Part shown: piece by piece, positions 7,982-16,877 of the stretch
How the letters are laid out: each line of letters opens with the position of its first letter
How positions within the stretch are numbered: the stretch's first letter is position 1
From: VRUE01 sp035698885
GTDB taxonomy: Bacteria > Actinomycetota > Thermoleophilia > Solirubrobacterales > 70-9
Assembly: GCA_035698885.1 (NCBI GenBank)
Contig: DASSBJ010000030.1
Span: 1-43,750 of the forward strand
Reading direction: 5' to 3'
Length of the DNA: 43,750 nt
Program-made: the position numbers and the translations under genes
The notes under the pieces: generated by a model
What the model was told of the DNA's origin: nothing
The model's database searches: none
What the model saw: only the letters and a program-made list of their open reading frames with translations

Positions 7982-10111
7982 TCATGGATTGCAGCTGTTG
8001 AACGAGTCGACGCCGTCGAGCGTGCAGGTGTCCGTTCCGGAACTGCCGCCCCCATGGTCGTATTCGCCGTCTTTGGCTTCGATGTTGTCGTTACCGCCGC
8101 GGGCCCAGATCTGGTCTTCACCTGAGCGTCCGAGCAGGTTGTTTTCGCGTGAGTCGCCGTAGAGCATGTCGGCGTAGTTGGTGCCCTCGAGGTCATCGAC
8201 GTTTCGCAGCTGGTCGAGCGAGCCCGAGGCGCAGGCCGGGCCACCGGAATAGGAGCTGCCGGCCGTGCCGTTGTATTCGCCTTCGCTTTGCAGGTCCGCG
8301 ACTACCCCGGCGCCCGATTCGTCCTTCGCCCAGGAGGCACTGTTCTGCGCGGAGCCGTCGCCCGAGCCCGCTTCCGCGCCCTGCAATACATCTCCCTGAC
8401 AGGCGTCTGCGGAGAGAATGAGATCGTTGCCATTACCGCCTTCCAGGGCGTCGGCGCCTTCGTTGTTGAGCAGGGCGTCGTCGTAGGCATAGGCTTTCTC
8501 GGTGTCATTGCCGGAACCGTTGCCGTCGACGAGCAGATCTTCGGTCTGACCGCTGCCGAAAATTTCGTCGTCGCCTTCCCCGCCGAGCAGGATCGGCGTC
8601 GTCGTCTCCCAAAACTTTTCCGTGACGTTCAGGGCCAGGCGGTCGTTGCCCGCCATGCCAGCCATCACGATCACGTCGAGCATCTTCGGCAGCGTGCATT
8701 TGACTTCAGCTGTGGCGTAGCTGCAACCTTCCGAGGCCGCGTCCATGCTCGTGTCGAACTGGGCCGATTCGCCTTCGGTCGCGAAAGTGACGTAGCCGAT
8801 CGAGCCTTCGAGATACATGTGGGCGATCACGCGGTCGGCGCTGTCACTGCCCGTCATGTAGAGCTCAACCCAGTTGGCGGGCGATTCCGTCGTCATGAAT
8901 CCGACGCTGATCTTGCTCGTGTCCCGCTGGACGACGCTTTCGGTCGTGCCGCTGCATTCGTGCTGGGTCTCGACGTCCGAGGCGCAATGGTTCGTCCCGC
9001 CCTGGCCGTAGACGGTGTCGGTGCCGCCATCGCCCTTCAGGTAGTCGCCGTCGGCGCCGCCGTAGATCGTGTCGTCGCCGCCGTTGCCGAGGATCACATC
9101 GACCCCTCCGCCCCCGTCTATGCGGTTGTCGCCGTTGGAACCGATGATGTAGTCGGCGAACGGGGAGCCGATCACGTTCTCGAAGCCGGTGGCCGAGATT
9201 TCGTCGTTGCCGCCGCCGTATCGGGCGTTGTTGTCACAGGCCTGGTAGCTGCCGCAGGCTGCGTAGCCGTCGATGCGGACGCTTACGCCACGCTCTCCGC
9301 CTTCGCCCGGGAATCCCGCTACCGGCGATCCCCCAGTGAAGCCCGGTGTGACCGCGCTCGCGAAGCTCAGCGTGTCGGTCCCGCTGGATCCGGTGTCTTC
9401 GATCATGTCGATCGTTCCGTCCCCGCGTACGAGGTCGCTCCCTTCGTTGCCGTTCAAATGGTCGGCCCCGGGTCCACCCGAGAGCAGATCGTCCCCGGCG
9501 CCACCGGAGACGATCGACTCGTCGCCGATTCCGCCAAACAGTTCGTCGTTGCCGGCGTTGCCGTAGATTTCGTCGTTACCGCGCTGGCCGAAGATCTTGT
9601 CGTTGCCCGAGCTCCCGATCAGAAGCTGACTGCCGATTCCCCCGTAGCACGATTTCCCGGCTTCGCAGTGCTTTTCGGTGATGCTGGCGGTCGCTGTCGG
9701 AATCGGTGTGCGAGCTGAAGATGCATCGCGTCGGTAGATGGGACCCGTGATCTTGGGTGGCGCCTCCGTAACGAGCGCGCCTTCTTCGGGAAGATCGCCG
9801 TGGATTGCGTCGTCGCCAGCGCCGCCGTTCACGACTTCTACTTCGGGATTGACGAAGATGACGTCGTTACCGTCGCCGCCAAACACTTCGCGAACCTGTG
9901 GCGAGGTGACAACGATCTGATCCGAGCAGGAACTGCCGTAGACCTTGGTGCCGTCGGCGCTGGTCGTCGTCAACGCGTTCGGGACTGCCGCGGCGACGCA
10001 ATCGGGAGCAGGAGCAGCGCCAACTTCGAGGGCGGTCGCGAGAAAGACCCCGCCCACCAGCGCCAGCGCGGCTCCCGTGAGCCCTCTCCGGCGTCCCGAA
10101 TCCAACAACAT
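7982..10111 (-). CDS. Secreted RTX-type (haemolysin-type calcium-binding repeat) protein
   Basis: 709 residues from ATG 10111. The frame reaches a TTG at 10189, but the ATG gives a clean signal peptide: LDSGRRR followed by a hydrophobic core ending near VGAAPAP. Clusters of glycine/aspartate nonapeptides of the GGxGxDxUx type lie at about residues 70-107, 150-230 and 330-370, with further copies towards the C-terminus (GGEGDDEIFG, GGNGNDLILS, GRSGEDQIWA). In this family such repeats form calcium-filled beta-rolls outside the cell. Several cysteine pairs and no recognisable enzyme domain are seen. Inference: a calcium-dependent surface or matrix protein. It is the first gene of an apparent unit with the large hydrolase-like gene. 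It lacks the usual C-terminal type I secretion signal context and has an N-terminal Sec-type signal. Confidence 0.85.
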   Translation of the reverse strand: MLLDSGRRRGLTGAALALVGGVFLATALEVGAAPAPDCVAAAVPNALTTTSADGTKVYGSSCSDQIVVTSPQVREVFGGDGNDVIFVNPEVEVVNGGAGDDAIHGDLPEEGALVTEAPPKITGPIYRRDASSARTPIPTATASITEKHCEAGKSCYGGIGSQLLIGSSGNDKIFGQRGNDEIYGNAGNDELFGGIGDESIVSGGAGDDLLSGGPGADHLNGNEGSDLVRGDGTIDMIEDTGSSGTDTLSFASAVTPGFTGGSPVAGFPGEGGERGVSVRIDGYAACGSYQACDNNARYGGGNDEISATGFENVIGSPFADYIIGSNGDNRIDGGGGVDVILGNGGDDTIYGGADGDYLKGDGGTDTVYGQGGTNHCASDVETQHECSGTTESVVQRDTSKISVGFMTTESPANWVELYMTGSDSADRVIAHMYLEGSIGYVTFATEGESAQFDTSMDAASEGCSYATAEVKCTLPKMLDVIVMAGMAGNDRLALNVTEKFWETTTPILLGGEGDDEIFGSGQTEDLLVDGNGSGNDTEKAYAYDDALLNNEGADALEGGNGNDLILSADACQGDVLQGAEAGSGDGSAQNSASWAKDESGAGVVADLQSEGEYNGTAGSSYSGGPACASGSLDQLRNVDDLEGTNYADMLYGDSRENNLLGRSGEDQIWARGGNDNIEAKDGEYDHGGGSSGTDTCTLDGVDSFNSCNP

Positions 10112-10140
10112 GCCTGTCTCTTTCCGTCGTAGTCGGATCG

Positions 10141-10261
10141 ACCAACCTGAACCGACCCAGCCATTCCCCAACCGTTCTTTCGCGCACAAACTCCCCGATG
10201 TAACCCAGTCGGCGTCGTGCCAACCTGGGAGGATCGGGCCGTTCCGCCTGACCAGGTTGGT
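10141..10261. promoter_or_regulatory. Upstream region of the RTX gene with three ACCAACCTG repeats
   Basis: The 193-base gap between the PucR-type gene and the RTX gene holds ACCAACCTG at 10141-10149, CCAACCTG at 10220-10227 and the inverted copy CAGGTTGGT at 10253-10261. The last two form a dyad around a 25-base spacer. On the minus strand TTGGCA and TACATC lie 15 nt apart, a weak promoter candidate near 10198-10224. The repeats are plausible binding sites for the adjacent PucR-type regulator; this is inference only. Confidence 0.4.
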
Positions 10262-10304
10262 ACGTCCGCGGGTCGCGAGATCAGTTAATCGACGTCACGA
10301 TTCG

Positions 10305-11510
10305 TCAATCTTCAACCCGACCGAGTTCGAGGTCATGCAGGCGAAGCGCAGCTTCGATAGGTGGTGCAGCTGTGCGGAGAGAACAAGTGAGTTTCGCTTC
10401 GATCGCCTGCAGCCTGTTGGCGACGGTGCGCCGATTAACGCCAATCGCGGCCGCCGCAGAGGAGATGTTGCGATCAGCCGCAAAGTAGGCCCGAAGGGTG
10501 TCGCGCGCGGCCTTGCCGCCGTCGCGGGCCTCGGCCAGAGGCGCGAGATAGAGCTCGCGTAGCGAAGTGATGAGTAAGTCGTCCTTGAGCATCGAAGCGA
10601 GAAGGGGCACCTCGCGGTAGCGGACAATCGATTCGGCGCGTCGCATTGCGATCGACAGTGCGGCCCCCGCCTGGCGATGCGTGAGCCGCCAGCCGGCCAT
10701 TCCGTGCGCTGGCTCGCCGATTGCGATCGACAGGCCCGACGACGCAAACTCTTCTATCCGCTCCGCCACCCCTGCCGACTCGATGCGGCGTCGCCCCCCG
10801 AGCCACACCCATGCGATGTCGGCTTCGCCACTCAGAGCCAGAGGCTGCCGATCGAGGGAGGCCGCCAAGTCGCGGATGGCACTCAGCGAGTCCGACCCGG
10901 ACAGGACGACGCCAACGTGCCATGCGTCGAACTCATAGCCGAGCTGCGAGGTATCGATCAATTCGCCGGCGAGCAGTCGCCGAACCCGTTCGGCGAGGCG
11001 CCGGTCAGTCGCGAGGGACTCAGCATCTGTCTCTCGCCGATGCTCCTGCGTGACCGCGGTGATCAGTCGCTCGAGAACGAGAGCAGCGGTCTGCAAGATC
11101 CGCTGCAGCTCGGCTCCTCGCAAGCGAGCACCGCTCTGACCCTCCTCGACCAGCAGGTTCGCGAGGAGCGTGTGGCCGGCGATATAGCGACTCAGCACCG
11201 CGTCAACTCCGACACCGGAGCGAGCGGCGAGTCGCGCCTGGTGGAGTACGGCAACAGGCACCGGTGGGACGCGCTCCTCGCCTAGCTCGATCGCCGCCAT
11301 CGCCTGATTCAAAGCCGCCCCAACCGCCATGCGCAGCCCCTCCGTGTACTGCGGGTCGGCCAGCTCTCGACTGTCAGCCAGGCTCGAGATACGCTCGAAG
11401 ATCGCTCGTTCAAGTTCCGCCTGACGCGCTCTCAAGCGAGTCACCAAGCGGATACGCGCATCTGCGGATGAGCGGTGGAAACCCTCAGCTTTTCGCGCGG
11501 CCGCCCCCAA
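10305..11510 (-). CDS. PucR/CdaR-family helix-turn-helix transcriptional regulator
   Basis: Up to 401 residues. The C-terminal 60 residues contain the PucR-type helix-turn-helix: LRAYFAADRNISSAAAAIG, then NRRTVANRLQAIE. This fits the family pattern in which a DNA-binding domain follows a GGDEF-like sensory middle domain. The N-terminal half is helical (RLRARQAELERAIFERI) and has no metal or ligand motif that can be named. The start is uncertain: the longest frame begins with TTG at 11510, with a TATGCT hexamer 11 nt upstream and no Shine-Dalgarno; a GTG about 23 codons in is an alternative. The gene lies directly upstream of the RTX and hydrolase genes on the same strand, so it is a candidate local regulator. 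Confidence 0.8.
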   Translation of the reverse strand: MGAAARKAEGFHRSSADARIRLVTRLRARQAELERAIFERISSLADSRELADPQYTEGLRMAVGAALNQAMAAIELGEERVPPVPVAVLHQARLAARSGVGVDAVLSRYIAGHTLLANLLVEEGQSGARLRGAELQRILQTAALVLERLITAVTQEHRRETDAESLATDRRLAERVRRLLAGELIDTSQLGYEFDAWHVGVVLSGSDSLSAIRDLAASLDRQPLALSGEADIAWVWLGGRRRIESAGVAERIEEFASSGLSIAIGEPAHGMAGWRLTHRQAGAALSIAMRRAESIVRYREVPLLASMLKDDLLITSLRELYLAPLAEARDGGKAARDTLRAYFAADRNISSAAAAIGVNRRTVANRLQAIEAKLTCSLRTAAPPIEAALRLHDLELGRVED

Positions 11511-11563
11511 GGTCGCCGCGGAGCATAAACAGGATCGTTCTTATCAACGAGCCAAGCCTTCCG

Positions 11564-12445
11564 TCACAGCTCGGGGACGTCGGCGCCGTGCGGGGTGAAG
11601 GGGACGCGGCGGACCTCGGCCCAGCCGGCGCAGCGACTCTCCAGCTCGGCGCTGACCATGCCCGCGTCCTGCCAGGTGGTCCAGACGAGGACGGTCGGGC
11701 CGGCGCCGGAGATCGTCGCGCCGAGCGCGCCGACCTCGGGCGCCGCCTCGACCAGCTCCATCGAGCGCGGGTAGAGGGCGCGGCGGCGCGGCTGGTGGAT
11801 GCGGTCGACCAGCCCGCTCGCCAGCAGGTCGAGGTCGGCGCCGCGCAGGCCGAGCACCAGCCGCGAGGCGGCGGCGACGTTGGCCACCGCGTCGCCGAGC
11901 GGCACCTCCGCCGGGATCGCCTCGCGCGCCCGCCCGGTCGGCACCTCCTCGTCGGGGATCACGAGGATCCCCTCGAGGCCGTTCGGCGGGTCGAAGCGCG
12001 CCGCCCGCGGCAGGCCCTCGGAGTCACGGTCGCAGACGACGAAGCCGCCGTAGATCGCGGCGGCGACGTTGTCCGGATGGCCCTCGATCTCGCTCGCCCG
12101 TACGAGCAGCCGCTCGCGGCTCAGCGCCAGCTCGTAGAGGTGGTCGGCGGCGACGAGGCCGGCGACGATCGCGGCGGCGCTGGAGCCCAGCCCGCGGCCG
12201 AGCGGGATCGCCTGCTTGAGGCGAAAGGCGATCCCGTCGGCGGAATGCAGGGTCTCGAAGGCGCGCACGATCAGGTTGTCGCGCCCGCTCGACAGTTCGA
12301 GCCCGCCGGGGTCGAAGCCGAACTCTCCCGTCTCCTCGACCTCGAGCTCGAGGAAGAGGTCGAGCGCCGCGGCCATCGTGTCGTAGCCCGGTCCGAGGTT
12401 GGCCGAGGAGGCGGGGACGCGGACGAGCCGATGCCTGGCCGTCAT
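11564..12445 (-). CDS. thrB: Homoserine kinase
   Basis: 293 residues, a normal length for ThrB. It phosphorylates homoserine with ATP to O-phosphohomoserine, the substrate of threonine synthase. GHMP-kinase features are clear: VPASSANLGPGYD at 10-22, the ATP-binding loop PLGRGLGSSAAA at 81-92, EGHPDNVAAA, and a C-terminal ISGAGPTVLVW. ATG 12445 is 2 bases after the thrC stop, so translation is probably coupled; the longer frame upstream only overlaps thrC. It is the last gene of lysA-hom-thrC-thrB. Confidence 0.95.
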   Translation of the reverse strand: MTARHRLVRVPASSANLGPGYDTMAAALDLFLELEVEETGEFGFDPGGLELSSGRDNLIVRAFETLHSADGIAFRLKQAIPLGRGLGSSAAAIVAGLVAADHLYELALSRERLLVRASEIEGHPDNVAAAIYGGFVVCDRDSEGLPRAARFDPPNGLEGILVIPDEEVPTGRAREAIPAEVPLGDAVANVAAASRLVLGLRGADLDLLASGLVDRIHQPRRRALYPRSMELVEAAPEVGALGATISGAGPTVLVWTTWQDAGMVSAELESRCAGWAEVRRVPFTPHGADVPEL

Positions 12446-12447
12446 CG

Positions 12448-13482
12448 CTAGTCGAACACCGCGCGCTCCACCGCGCTCAGGTCGTTCTCGCAGTTGATCA
12501 CCGCCGGCGCTTTGGAGAGCGCCGTGTCGGGGTCCTTGAGGCCGTGGCCGGTGAGCACGCAGACGACCGACTCGGGCGGCGCCGCGCCCTCGGCGACCGG
12601 CAGGCCGTGGGCGAGCAGCCCGGCGACCGAGGCGGCCGAGGCCGGCTCGCAGAAGACGCCCTCGCTGGCCGCCAGCCAGTGGTAGGCGTCGAGGATCTGC
12701 TCGTCGGAGACGGCGGCGATGCGGCCGCGCGAGGCGGTGAAGGCGGCCATCGCCTCCTCCCAGCGGGCCGGGTTGCCGATCCGGATCGCCGAGGCGACCG
12801 TCTCCGGGTCGGCGACCGGCGACCCGTGCACGAGCGGCGCCGCCCCCTCGGCCTGGAACCCATAGACGACCGGCGCCGCGCCGAGCTCCTCGAAGCCGCG
12901 CCACCAGGCGGTCACGTTGCCGGCGTTGCCGACCGGGATCGCCAGCGCGCCGGGCGCCGCGCCGAGCTCCTCCACCACCTCGAAGGCCGCGGTCTTCTGG
13001 CCCTCGATGCGGTAGGGGTTGACCGAGTTGACGAGCTCGATCGGGTGCTTCTGGGCCAGCGCACGGACGAGCTGCAGCGCCTCGTCGAAGTTGCCCTGCA
13101 GGGCGATCACGCGGGCGCCGTGCATCAGCGCCTGGGCCAGCTTGCCGATCGCGATCTTGCCCTCCGGCACGATCACCGCGCCCCGCATCCCCGCCCGCGC
13201 CGCATAGGCGGCGGCGCTCGCCGCGGTGTTGCCGGTCGAGGCGCAGATCACCGCCTCCGCCCCTCTCCCCTTGGCCCGCGAGACGGCGACCGTCATCCCG
13301 CGGTCCTTGAACGAGCCGGTCGGGTTGGCGCCTTCGAACTTGAGAAATGCCCGAACACCGAGCCGATCGGACAGTCTCTCGACCTCGATCAGTGGAGTGG
13401 AACCCTCATTCAGGGTGACAACCGGGTCATCGGGTTCGAGCGGCAATCGATCCCGAAAACGATCAATGAGAGGTTCAGGCAT
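12448..13482 (-). CDS. thrC: Threonine synthase
   Basis: 344 residues. It is a PLP-dependent lyase converting O-phosphohomoserine to threonine. The PLP lysine is K59 in NPTGSFKDRG; the phosphate-binding loop is PVGNAGNVTAW, and STGNTAASAAAYAARAG is the family's substrate-side segment. ATG 13482 is chosen because GGAG lies 6 nt upstream; the open frame continues 20 codons further without a ribosome site. There are 123 bases between hom and thrC, so the gene may have its own initiation signal within the operon. Confidence 0.95.
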   Translation of the reverse strand: MPEPLIDRFRDRLPLEPDDPVVTLNEGSTPLIEVERLSDRLGVRAFLKFEGANPTGSFKDRGMTVAVSRAKGRGAEAVICASTGNTAASAAAYAARAGMRGAVIVPEGKIAIGKLAQALMHGARVIALQGNFDEALQLVRALAQKHPIELVNSVNPYRIEGQKTAAFEVVEELGAAPGALAIPVGNAGNVTAWWRGFEELGAAPVVYGFQAEGAAPLVHGSPVADPETVASAIRIGNPARWEEAMAAFTASRGRIAAVSDEQILDAYHWLAASEGVFCEPASAASVAGLLAHGLPVAEGAAPPESVVCVLTGHGLKDPDTALSKAPAVINCENDLSAVERAVFD

Positions 13483-13537
13483 GGACGGCTCCGAAAACCA
13501 AGCAGGTCGGTGGACGCAGGGAGGGCGGTGAGGGGAG

Positions 13538-13552
13538 CGCACTTCCAGTGCG
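13538..13552. other. Small hairpin in the hom-thrC gap
   Basis: CGCACT-TCC-AGTGCG is a perfect 6-bp stem with a 3-base loop in the 123-base gap between hom and thrC. No T-run follows on either strand, so it is at best a weak pause or processing site. Confidence 0.25.
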
Positions 13553-13605
13553 TGACCCGAGCCGACCGACCGAGGACGCCGAGATGCGCCGGTTTGCAGG
13601 AGCCG

Positions 13606-14829
13606 TCAAACGAACTCCTCCTCTATTACCCGGATGAAGCGCGGCGTCGAGCGCAGGTCGTCGAGCCGGCCGATCCGCTCGACCGCGGCGCGGAACTTCG
13701 ACTCCAGGCACTCGTGGACGACCATCACCAGGCGGGCGTCGTCGCCGAATCCGCGCTGGACGACGCTCTTCACCGAGACCTCGTTCTCGCCCAGCACCTG
13801 GGCGATGCGGGCGAGCACGCCGGGCTCGTCGGCGACCTCGAGGTGCAGGTAGAAGGAGGAGCTGACGTCGGTGACGATCGGCAGCCGCTCGCCGGCCTCG
13901 TGCGCGGGAGCGTCGCCGGCGAGGATCGAGAGCAGGTCGCCGAGCACAGCCGAGGCGGTCTCGACGCCGCCGGCCCCGGGCCCGGACATCGTCACCTCGG
14001 TGATCGTCGGCGCCTCGACCATCACCGCGTTGAACGGCCCGCCGACCGGCGCCAGCGGGTGGCCGCCATAGAGGAAGCAGGGGAATACGCGGACGCTGAC
14101 GCCGCCGTCGCGGCGCTCGGCGACGCCGAGCAGCTTCAGCGAGAGGTCGAGCTCCTTGGCGTAGGCGAGGTCGTCGGGCTGGATCGCCTCGATCCCCTCG
14201 AAGGCGACCTGGTCGAGCGTCACCGGCGTGTGGAAGGCGAGCCGCGCGAGGATCGCCATCTTCGCCGCCGCATCGGCGCCATTGACGTCCTCGGTCGGGT
14301 CGGCCTCGGCGTAGCCGAGCTCCTGCGCCCGCGCCAGAACCTCCGCGTAAGCGGCGCCGCTGGCCGCCATCTCGCTGAGGATGAAATTGGTGGTGCCGTT
14401 GACGATGCCGAAGACCTTGTCGATCTCGGTGACGCCGAAGCTCTCCTGGATCGTGCGAACGATCGGGATCACGCCGGCGACCGCGGCCTCGAAGCGCAGC
14501 TGCACGCCGGCCTCGCGGGCGACGCCGAAGAGCTCGTCGCCGTGCTGGGCGAGAAGCTGCTTGTTGGCGGTGATGACGGGGCGACCGGCGCGCAGCGCGT
14601 CGAGCACGTAGGTGCGCGCGGGGTCGGTGCCGCCGATCAGCTCGACGAGCACGTCGGAGCGCTCGAGGATCTCGCCGAAGTCTCCCTCGCCGCGGGTCAG
14701 CGTGCCGGCGATCTCGGGCCGCCGCCCGGTCGCCGCCTCGATCGCCCCGGCGCGCTCGCCGAGCAGGCCGGCGAAGGCGCCGCCGACCGTGCCGCGCCCG
14801 AGCAGCCCGATGCGGACGGGGTCAGACAT
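13606..14829 (-). CDS. hom: Homoserine dehydrogenase with C-terminal ACT domain
   Basis: 407 residues. It reduces aspartate semialdehyde to homoserine with NAD(P)H. The N-terminal Rossmann motif is GLLGRGTVGG (8-17). The conserved NGTTNFIL and the EADPTEDVNG...DAAAK segments of the catalytic domain are present. Residues from about 325 to the end form an ACT domain (VADEPGVLARIAQVLGENEV), which usually mediates threonine feedback inhibition. The ATG overlaps the lysA stop by 8 bases, so the two are translationally coupled. Confidence 0.95.
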   Translation of the reverse strand: MSDPVRIGLLGRGTVGGAFAGLLGERAGAIEAATGRRPEIAGTLTRGEGDFGEILERSDVLVELIGGTDPARTYVLDALRAGRPVITANKQLLAQHGDELFGVAREAGVQLRFEAAVAGVIPIVRTIQESFGVTEIDKVFGIVNGTTNFILSEMAASGAAYAEVLARAQELGYAEADPTEDVNGADAAAKMAILARLAFHTPVTLDQVAFEGIEAIQPDDLAYAKELDLSLKLLGVAERRDGGVSVRVFPCFLYGGHPLAPVGGPFNAVMVEAPTITEVTMSGPGAGGVETASAVLGDLLSILAGDAPAHEAGERLPIVTDVSSSFYLHLEVADEPGVLARIAQVLGENEVSVKSVVQRGFGDDARLVMVVHECLESKFRAAVERIGRLDDLRSTPRFIRVIEEEFV

Positions 14830-16126
14830 CGCGCGCGGTGAGGTCCTCGTAGGACTCGCGGCGCACGACCACGCGCGCCTCGCCGTCGCGGCAGAAGATC
14901 ACCGGCGGCCGGGTGACGCCGTTGTAGTTGCTCGCCATCGCGTGCCCGTAGGCGCCGGTCGCGGGGGTGACGAGGACGTCGCCGACCGCCGGGTCGGCGA
15001 GCATCGCGTCGCGCACGATCACGTCGCCGGACTCGCAGTGCATGCCGGCGATCGTCGCCGCCGTCTGAGGCGCGGCCCCGGCGCGATCGGCGATCAGCGC
15101 CTCGTAGCGCGAGCCGTAGAGCATCGGCCGCAGGTTGTCGGACATGCCGCCGTCGACGGCGACGTAGGTGCGCACGCCGGGGATCTCCTTGACCGTGCCG
15201 ACGCGGTAGGCGGTGAGGCCGGCGTTGGCGACCAGCGAGCGCCCCGGCTCGACCAGGATGCGCACGCCCTCGCCGAAGACCTCCCGCACACCCGCGACCT
15301 TGACCTCGACGTAGGAGTCGATCGACGGCGGCTCGTCCCCGGCGGCGTAGGCGACGCCGAGGCCGCCGCCGACGTTGACCAGCCGGCACCAATCGCCGGC
15401 CAGCTCGCCGAGCGCCCGGATCGCCAGCCCGTAGGGCTCGAGCTCGAAGATCTGCGAGCCGATGTGGGCGTGCAGGCCGACCAGGTTCAGCGTCGGCGAG
15501 GCGAGCACCCGCTCGATCGCCCGTGCGGCGAGCCCGTCCTCGAGCCCGAAGCCGAACTTCGAGTCCAGCTGCCCGGTGGTGATGTAGTCGTGGGTCGAGG
15601 GCTTGATCCCCGGGGTGACCCGGATCAGCACGTCCTGGCGGCCCTCGAGCAGGCGCTCGCAGCGCTCGATCTCGTCGAAGGAGTCGAGGATCAGGTGGCC
15701 GACGCCGGCGCGGGCGGCGAAGAGGATCTCCTCGTCGCTCTTGTTGTTGCCGTGCATGTGGATGCGGGCGGGGTCGAAGCCGGCGCGCAGCGCCATGTGC
15801 AGCTCGCCGCCGGAGGCCACGTCGACCGAGAGGCCCTGCTCGGCGAACAGCCGGTAGGCGGCGGTGCAGGGGAACGCCTTGCTGGCGAAGAGGACTTCGA
15901 AGTCCTCGCAGCGCCGGGCGAAGGCCTCGCGGTAGGCGCGAGCCCGCGAGCGCATCTCGTCCTCGGCGTAGACGTAGGCGGGCGTGCCATGCTCGGCGGC
16001 GAGCTCGACCACGTCGCAGCCCGCGACCTCGAGGTGGCCGCGCTCGTTGACGCGGCTACCGTCCGGGTAGACCGGCGAGCCCGCGATCGGGTCGACTACC
16101 GCGCCTGCCTGTCCGCGCTCCGGCAT
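14822..16126 (-). CDS. lysA: Diaminopimelate decarboxylase
   Basis: 434 residues. It decarboxylates meso-diaminopimelate to lysine, the last step of lysine synthesis. It has the fold-III PLP barrel of the alanine racemase/ornithine decarboxylase type: PLP lysine K83 in LFASKAF, VDVASGGEL, the HIGSQ motif, NVGGGLGV, EPGRSLVANAG and CESGD with the intersubunit catalytic Cys. ATG 16126 is preferred: the open frame runs 60 codons further, but that part is basic and low in complexity. A CACAAT hexamer ends 8 nt before the ATG and there is no Shine-Dalgarno, which suggests a leaderless message. First gene of the lysA-hom-thrC-thrB unit. Confidence 0.93.
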   Translation of the reverse strand: MPERGQAGAVVDPIAGSPVYPDGSRVNERGHLEVAGCDVVELAAEHGTPAYVYAEDEMRSRARAYREAFARRCEDFEVLFASKAFPCTAAYRLFAEQGLSVDVASGGELHMALRAGFDPARIHMHGNNKSDEEILFAARAGVGHLILDSFDEIERCERLLEGRQDVLIRVTPGIKPSTHDYITTGQLDSKFGFGLEDGLAARAIERVLASPTLNLVGLHAHIGSQIFELEPYGLAIRALGELAGDWCRLVNVGGGLGVAYAAGDEPPSIDSYVEVKVAGVREVFGEGVRILVEPGRSLVANAGLTAYRVGTVKEIPGVRTYVAVDGGMSDNLRPMLYGSRYEALIADRAGAAPQTAATIAGMHCESGDVIVRDAMLADPAVGDVLVTPATGAYGHAMASNYNGVTRPPVIFCRDGEARVVVRRESYEDLTARDV

Positions 16127-16172
16127 GGGACGGCATTGTGACGATAAGGCGCACGCCCGCGACTGGCGCCCG

Positions 16173-16877
16173 TCAGGGAACGAGCCCGCCGACGGCTTCC
16201 TGCGCGCCTTCGACCGTCCCGTCGACCGTCTGACCGACGACCGATCCGGGTTCGGCGGCTTTTTCGACGACGCCTTCGACCGCTTCGGTGACGCCGCTTT
16301 CGCCAAGCGCTCCGCCGGTCACTTCGTCGACCCCGTGGACGGTTTCGCCGACCGTGCCGGTGACCGTTTCGGAGGGCGAGGAGCCGCCGCCGGATTCCGG
16401 GCCGGAGGGCTTCGTCGCGCCGCCCGAGCCGCCGCCTCCGCTAAACGCCGAGGCGCCGCTGGAGCCGGATGGGCTCGGCTGCGAGCCGCCTGCCGACGCC
16501 GGCGACTGCGCTCGGGCGCCCGGCGCCTTCGCCTGCGGAGCGCTCGCGAGCGGCGATCCGCTTCCCGGCGAGATCGAGGCCGTGCCCCCTGCCCCCGTCG
16601 CACCGCGGGCACGCTGGGGGGCTTTGCTCGCAGCGCCGCCGCCCGCACCGCCCGCCGGCGCCGGTTCACCGGCTGCGACGCGGGCCCGCGGGACCGAGCC
16701 GGCCGGGCGCCCGGCCGAAATCGCCGCGTCGTCCGAGCCGCCGGCGGCGATGCCGGGCAGCGGCCAGTCGCGCAGCGCCCCCAGGGAGACGAGCGCGATG
16801 AAGGCGACCACCGCCGCGGCGATCAGCGTCGTTCCAGAAACCGCACCGACCAGATAGGTCTGGGCCTGGCGAATCAT
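16173..16877 (-). CDS. Membrane-anchored low-complexity Gly/Ser/Ala/Pro-rich protein
   Basis: 234 residues. A single hydrophobic segment lies at about 11-35 (VGAVSGTTLIAAAVVAFIAL), followed by a long Gly, Ala, Ser and Pro-rich region. The C-terminal tail is made of repeated Val-Gly/Glu-rich units (TVTGTVGETVHGV, VTEAVEGVVEKA, VGQTVDGTVEGAQEAVGG). GGAGG lies 6 nt before ATG 16877. The topology suggests a short inside end and a disordered outer domain. No family is recognised and no function is proposed. The 94-base gap after the M23 peptidase gene holds an AT-rich CTACT...AGTAG dyad near 16931. Confidence 0.7.
   Translation of the reverse strand: MIRQAQTYLVGAVSGTTLIAAAVVAFIALVSLGALRDWPLPGIAAGGSDDAAISAGRPAGSVPRARVAAGEPAPAGGAGGGAASKAPQRARGATGAGGTASISPGSGSPLASAPQAKAPGARAQSPASAGGSQPSPSGSSGASAFSGGGGSGGATKPSGPESGGGSSPSETVTGTVGETVHGVDEVTGGALGESGVTEAVEGVVEKAAEPGSVVGQTVDGTVEGAQEAVGGLVP

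Noticed and set aside
7939..8244. N-terminal extension of the hydrolase frame up to 8244
   Set aside because: It overlaps the RTX gene in another frame, is Thr/Arg-rich low complexity and has no start signal; GTG 7938 has a ribosome site and a signal peptide.
9001..9610. Regularly spaced short repeats resembling a CRISPR array
   Set aside because: They are the degenerate Gly/Asp codon repeats of the RTX domain, in frame and without constant spacers.
12544..14841. 765-codon plus-strand frame across thrC and hom
   Set aside because: Antisense artefact of GC-biased codons; spans two well-identified genes.
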